Source: Falsiroseomonas algicola (GTDB lineage: Bacteria; Pseudomonadota; Alphaproteobacteria; Acetobacterales; Acetobacteraceae). Taken from it: a stretch of DNA of 64,000 nucleotides. A program made the translations under genes and the position numbers. Where the stretch lies: assembly GCF_011040385.1 (NCBI RefSeq), contig NZ_JAAIKB010000010.1:62001-126000 (forward strand), in the 5' to 3' direction. The notes below the pieces were generated by a model. That model had not been told where the DNA came from. It ran no database searches and was given only the letters and a program-made list of their open reading frames with translations. Of the stretch, positions 60,182-64,000 are shown one piece after another (position 1 is the first letter of the stretch; every line of letters starts with the position of its first letter).

Positions 60182-61723
60182 TCAGACCTCCATCTCGATC
60201 AGGAAGGGCGCGTCGGAGGCGAAGCTCTGCTGCATGAGGTCGGCCACGCCTTCCAGCGTGCCGGTCCGCGCCGCCTCCACGCCCATGCCGTTCGCCAGCT
60301 TCACCCAATCCAGGTTCGGATTGCCGAGGTCCATCATGTCCAGCGCCGTGCGGCCGGGATTGGCGCCAACGCCCTGATATTCGCCGAGCAGGATCTGGTA
60401 CTTGCGGTTGGAGATGACGATCGTCGTGATCGGCAGCCTCTCCCGCGCCTGGGTCCAGAGCGCCTGCAGCGTGTACATGCCCGACCCGTCGGCCTGCAGG
60501 TTGATCACGCGCCGGCCGGGCGCGCCGATGGCCGCCCCCGTGGCGAGCGGGATGCCGCAGCCGATGGCGCCGCCGGTGATGTGCACCCAGTCATGCGCCG
60601 GCGCATTGTGGGTGAACTTGTAGAAGCCGCGGCCGAAGGAGACGCTTTCATCCGCGATGACCGCGTTCTCCGGCATCAGCGCCGCCAGCGTCTGCGCCAG
60701 GCCCTCCGGCGTCGGCTTGCCGCGCACGGGGTCGGGCCGCGGGCCGGCATCCGGGATCGCCGCCGCGCCGGCGCCGAGCTCGTCCGCCAGCGCGGTCAGC
60801 GCCTGGATCGGGTCATGCTCGTAGCGCGTCAGCAGGACGATGTCGGCGTCCTCCCGGTGGTGGCGGGATGGCTTGTTGGGATAGGCGAAGAAGCCGACGG
60901 GGGCTTTGCTGTTCACCAAAATGATGGTGGTGAAGGGCTTCAGCGCCTCGATCGCGAGGTCCGCGGGATAGGGCACGCGTTCCAGCTGCATCCGCCCGCG
61001 GCCGCGCGCCACCTTGGCGTTCGACATCTCCGCCAGGATGGTGGCCCCCGTCGCCTGGCCGATGCGCCAGGCCAGCGCCTGCGCTTCCTCGGTCAGGGCG
61101 AGGCCGCCCAGCAGGATCAGCACGTTGGACCGCTCCCGCAGCACCTTCGCCGCGTTGCGCACGGCATGCGGGTCCGCCTGAGGTCGCGCCGGCACGGGCA
61201 GCGCCGCGGCCGGGCCGCCCGGCGCCTCGTCCCAGCAGGTGTCGGAGGGCAGGATCAGCGTCGCGATCTGCCCGGGGGAGGTCATGGCCGCCTGCACGGC
61301 GGTGGCGGCATCGCGCCCGACCTCATCCGCCCGCGCGACCGTGCGCGTCCAGCCGGAGACGGCGCGGGCGAAGCCTTCCGTATCCGCGGTCAGCTGCGCA
61401 TCGAGCGGGCGGTGGTAGGTCGCCTGGTCGCCGACGCAGTTGACCATGGCGGAGCGCGCCCGGCGGGCGTTGTGGAGGTTCGCCAGGCCATTGGCGAGGC
61501 CCGGGCCGCAATGCAGCAGCGTGGCCGCCGGCTTGCCCGCCATGCGGAAATAGCCATCCGCCATGCCGGTGACGACATTCTCCTGAAGCCCCAGCACGCA
61601 GCGCATCCCGGGGATGCGGTCCAGCGCCGCGACAAAATGCATCTCGCTGGTGCCCGGGTTGGCGAAACAGGTATCGACCCCCGCCCCCAGCAATGTGTGC
61701 ACCAGGCTTTCGGCTCCGTTCAC
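60182..61723 (-). CDS. Acetolactate synthase-like thiamin diphosphate enzyme
   Basis: 513 residues. The catalytic Glu lies in GLQENVVTGMADGY; NPGTSEMHFVAALD and the TPP-binding QADGSGMYTLQALWTQARERLP...TTIVISNRKY are intact. Similarity is with benzoylformate decarboxylase/ALS large-subunit-type enzymes that act on 2-oxoacids. GTG at 61723 follows GGGGGAG. It is read together with the SDR-like gene, which suggests one pathway. Confidence 0.88.
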   Translation of the reverse strand: MNGAESLVHTLLGAGVDTCFANPGTSEMHFVAALDRIPGMRCVLGLQENVVTGMADGYFRMAGKPAATLLHCGPGLANGLANLHNARRARSAMVNCVGDQATYHRPLDAQLTADTEGFARAVSGWTRTVARADEVGRDAATAVQAAMTSPGQIATLILPSDTCWDEAPGGPAAALPVPARPQADPHAVRNAAKVLRERSNVLILLGGLALTEEAQALAWRIGQATGATILAEMSNAKVARGRGRMQLERVPYPADLAIEALKPFTTIILVNSKAPVGFFAYPNKPSRHHREDADIVLLTRYEHDPIQALTALADELGAGAAAIPDAGPRPDPVRGKPTPEGLAQTLAALMPENAVIADESVSFGRGFYKFTHNAPAHDWVHITGGAIGCGIPLATGAAIGAPGRRVINLQADGSGMYTLQALWTQARERLPITTIVISNRKYQILLGEYQGVGANPGRTALDMMDLGNPNLDWVKLANGMGVEAARTGTLEGVADLMQQSFASDAPFLIEMEV

Positions 61724-61914
61724 TCTAGCGGCTCCCCCTTGCGATGGTCCGGGAGGGTGCGCGGGCGCGGCGAAGGCCGCAAGGGGAGCAAAGCCGCATA
61801 GGTTTTGCCTTACCCCGGGGTGACAGCGCCGCAATACTGACGCAGTTTTCTCCGAATGATCCAAGACCCGCTCCAGGGGGGCTGGCGGGCTGGATCACGG
61901 ATTGGGGACCGCCG

Positions 61915-64000
61915 ATGCCACGCTTGGCCATCGCCTTCTTCTGCTCGGGCTTCGGCGCCCTGCTTTGCCAGATCGTCTGGCAGCGCATGCTGGGCATCTT
62001 CGCGGGGTCGGACACGATCTCCGCCGCGCTGGTCGTCGGCGCCTTCCTCGCGGGGCTCGGCCTCGGCTCCATCATCGGCGCCAAGGTGGCGGACCGGCTC
62101 TCGCCCTACCGCGCCATGATCGGCTTCGCCCTGGCGGAGGGCGGCGTCGCGCTCTTCGCCCTGGTGTCGAAATTCTTCCTCTATGACTTCCTGGCGATGG
62201 ACCTGGCCGGCGTCGTGGACGATCCGATCGCCATCTTCGCGCTCTGCTTCGCCGGCCTCGTGCTGCCCACCACGCTGATGGGTGCCTCCCTGCCGCTGCT
62301 GGCCCGCGCCATCGCGGACCGGCTGGACACGGTGGCGGAGCGGATCAGCAGCCTCTACGGCCTCAACACGCTGGGTGCCGGCCTCGGCGCGCTGCTGGGC
62401 GGCTGGTTCATCGTCGGCAATCTCGGCTTCGTCGGCGCGCTGGTGCTGGCCGCGGGGCTCGACCTGGTGGCGGCGGTGCTGGCGCTGACCCTGCTGCCGA
62501 CGCTCGGCCGCGCCGCGCCCACCGCGCCCTCTCGCACCACCCAGGCCGCCGGCACGGCGGAGCCCTTCGGCAGCCTGAAGCTCTGGTGCCTGCTGGTCTT
62601 CCTGTCGGGCTACGTGATCGTGGCGCTGGAGATCGTCTGGGTGCGGCTGCTGGGCCAGGTGGGGCAGTACCACGCCTACCTCTTCCCGACGGTGCTCGGC
62701 ATCTTCCTGCTGGCGGACGGCCTCGGCATGGCGGTCGCGGCGCGGATGGTGCGGAAGCTGAAGGACCCCCGCCCGGCCTTCTTCATCACCCAGGCCGGCG
62801 GCTTCGCCCTGGCCGCGGTGCTGATCCTGGCGCTGTTCATCGCCCTGCCCTACTGGCCGATCAACCAGTTCCTCTCGGCCGATGTGCAGCGACTGCGGGG
62901 CGGCGGCCTGGCCACCACCGTCATCCTGACGCTGATCGTGGTGGGCCCGCCTTCCTTCCTGATCGGCATGACCTTCCCCTTCGTCCAGCGCGCCGTGCAG
63001 CAGGATCTGGCCTCGGTCGGTGCGCGGGTCGGCTGGGTGCAGCTGGCCAACATCCTCGGCAATGCCGCGGGGTCCATCGGCACGGGCATCGTCACCTTCC
63101 ACCTGCTCGGCACCGCCGGCACGCTGAAGCTGCTGGCCGGGCTTTCGGTGCTGCTGATGGCAGGCTGGCTCTGGAAGGAAGGCCGCGGCCGCAAGCCGGA
63201 GATGGCGCTGGCCGCCGCCTGCGCGCTGGCGCTGGTGGCGCTGCCGGGCAATGCCACGCTCTGGTCCCGCCTGCATGCCGAACAGCCCAACCACGTTGTC
63301 GCCTGGGCGGAGGACCGCTCCGGCGTCGCCTTCTTCCGCGACGACAACCAGGCGGGGCAGCAGGGTCCGCACGGCCCCTTCTTCATCCAGGGCTTCTCGC
63401 AGGGCCGCATCCCCTTCCTGCCGATCCACCAGTTCCTCGGCGCCGTCGGCCCGCTGGTGCATCCCGACCCGCGCATGGTGCTCTGCATCGGCATCGGCTC
63501 CGGCGGCACGCCCTGGGCGGCCGGCGTGTCGCCGGCCACGCAGCAGGTCCGGGCGATCGAGCTGGTGGGTCCCGTGCTGACGGCGCTGGAGCAGATCGGC
63601 AAACGCTACCCCCAGGGCCCGATCGCCGAGATGTTCCGCAACCCCCGCTGGCAGCTGGAATACGGCGATGGCCGCCGGGCGCTGTCCAAGGGCGACCAGC
63701 TCTATGACGTGATCCAGGCGGATGCGATCCTGCCGGAGGGGTCGCATTCCGGCCTGCTCTATTCGGAGGAGTTCCTCCAGCAGGTCCGCCGCCGCCTGGC
63801 GCCCGGTGGGATCTATGTCCAGTGGGCGCCGACGGAGCGGGTGGTGGAGACCTTCAGCGCCGTCTTCCCGCACACGCTGCTGCTGATGCCCTCCTCCGTC
63901 ATTATCGGGTCCGACCGGCCGATCCCCTATGACGCATCGGCACTCGCCCGCCGCTTCGCGGATCCCGCGGTGCAGGCGCATCTGGCGCGGGGCAACACGG
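61915..64000 (+). CDS. Membrane-fused spermidine synthase-like protein, incomplete at the right edge
   Basis: At least 695 residues. The N-terminal half has about ten hydrophobic helices (AFFCSGFGALLCQIVWQRMLGIFAGSDT, GLVLPTTLMGASLPLLARA), the C-terminal half the aminopropyltransferase-like fold with LCIGIGSGGTPWAAGVSP, VRAIELVGPVL, YGDGRRAL and IYVQWAPTE. Such membrane-anchored spermidine-synthase-like proteins are poorly characterised. The gene continues beyond the window. It could use putrescine from the decarboxylase at 11761, if that enzyme is ornithine decarboxylase. Confidence 0.85.
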   Translation, partial: MPRLAIAFFCSGFGALLCQIVWQRMLGIFAGSDTISAALVVGAFLAGLGLGSIIGAKVADRLSPYRAMIGFALAEGGVALFALVSKFFLYDFLAMDLAGVVDDPIAIFALCFAGLVLPTTLMGASLPLLARAIADRLDTVAERISSLYGLNTLGAGLGALLGGWFIVGNLGFVGALVLAAGLDLVAAVLALTLLPTLGRAAPTAPSRTTQAAGTAEPFGSLKLWCLLVFLSGYVIVALEIVWVRLLGQVGQYHAYLFPTVLGIFLLADGLGMAVAARMVRKLKDPRPAFFITQAGGFALAAVLILALFIALPYWPINQFLSADVQRLRGGGLATTVILTLIVVGPPSFLIGMTFPFVQRAVQQDLASVGARVGWVQLANILGNAAGSIGTGIVTFHLLGTAGTLKLLAGLSVLLMAGWLWKEGRGRKPEMALAAACALALVALPGNATLWSRLHAEQPNHVVAWAEDRSGVAFFRDDNQAGQQGPHGPFFIQGFSQGRIPFLPIHQFLGAVGPLVHPDPRMVLCIGIGSGGTPWAAGVSPATQQVRAIELVGPVLTALEQIGKRYPQGPIAEMFRNPRWQLEYGDGRRALSKGDQLYDVIQADAILPEGSHSGLLYSEEFLQQVRRRLAPGGIYVQWAPTERVVETFSAVFPHTLLLMPSSVIIGSDRPIPYDASALARRFADPAVQAHLARGNT

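Noticed and set aside
1-64000. tRNA, rRNA, tmRNA or CRISPR elements
   Set aside because: I scanned for the GTTCGA T-loop on both strands and for spaced direct repeats. The few hits are inside protein genes or are short and unspaced.

Overview
The window is GC-rich, densely packed bacterial chromosome. GC3-biased codon use, an NDUFA12-type complex I subunit next to aat/DUF2155/mlaD, a phasin with PhaR-like operators, a Bug/TTT solute receptor and ClpS/ClpA all point to an alphaproteobacterium, most likely Acetobacteraceae (Roseomonas-like). The species is inference. I see no rRNA, tRNA, CRISPR array or insertion sequence, and one gene runs off the right edge.

Layout. 0.1-9.2 kb: a peptide/nickel-type ABC importer (receptor, two permeases, two ATPases) read leftwards, a glycosyltransferase-like/methyltransferase fusion after it, and a divergent paralogous receptor. 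9.26-10.6 kb: a coupled three-gene cassette behind an AT-rich sigma70-like promoter with an operator-like palindrome. Its first product looks like a small polymorphic-toxin-type effector, followed by two paralogous small proteins that look like immunity proteins. 10.6-14 kb: Lrp regulator, a short RTX protein, ornithine-type decarboxylase with a long structured leader, and a lipoprotein. 14-24.3 kb: thiSG, aroQ-accB-accC, then a metal/siderophore uptake cluster lying between accC and aat, then aat, DUF805, DUF2155, mlaD and NDUFA12. 24.5-38.4 kb: a B12-RNR-tail-like protein, RidA, FemAB-like acyltransferase, ATL DNA-repair protein, GNAT, EamA, a YgiB/YgiC/DUF350-type trio, a PD-(D/E)XK + DUF2075 helicase fusion, a secreted EEP nuclease, MFS, PPK2, a lipoprotein esterase, a MntA/HepT toxin-antitoxin pair and an AhpD-like protein. 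38.4-46.4 kb: clpA, clpS, phasin, D,D-carboxypeptidase, a cyclopropane-synthase-like enzyme and an HdeD/papain-like fusion. 46.4-54.6 kb: amino-acid and acyl-CoA catabolic genes with a 36-residue membrane protein. 54.7-64 kb: a long RTX protein, dcd, a palindromic intergenic mosaic, murA, an acyltransferase, an SDR/TPP-enzyme pair and a membrane-fused spermidine-synthase-like protein.

Connections. Aat, ClpS and ClpA make up the bacterial N-degron branch (leucyl/phenylalanyl tagging, adaptor, unfoldase) and all lie in this window. AroQ, AccB and AccC overlap or abut as one operon. The two RTX proteins 43 kb apart share a Pro-Gln-Pro-Leu-Asp plus Gly-Gly N-terminal leader, so they are probably handled by the same exporter, which is not in this window. 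The strongest candidates for new biology are the 9.3-10.6 kb effector/immunity-like cassette, the nuclease-DUF2075 fusion, and the double-glycine-leader RTX family.
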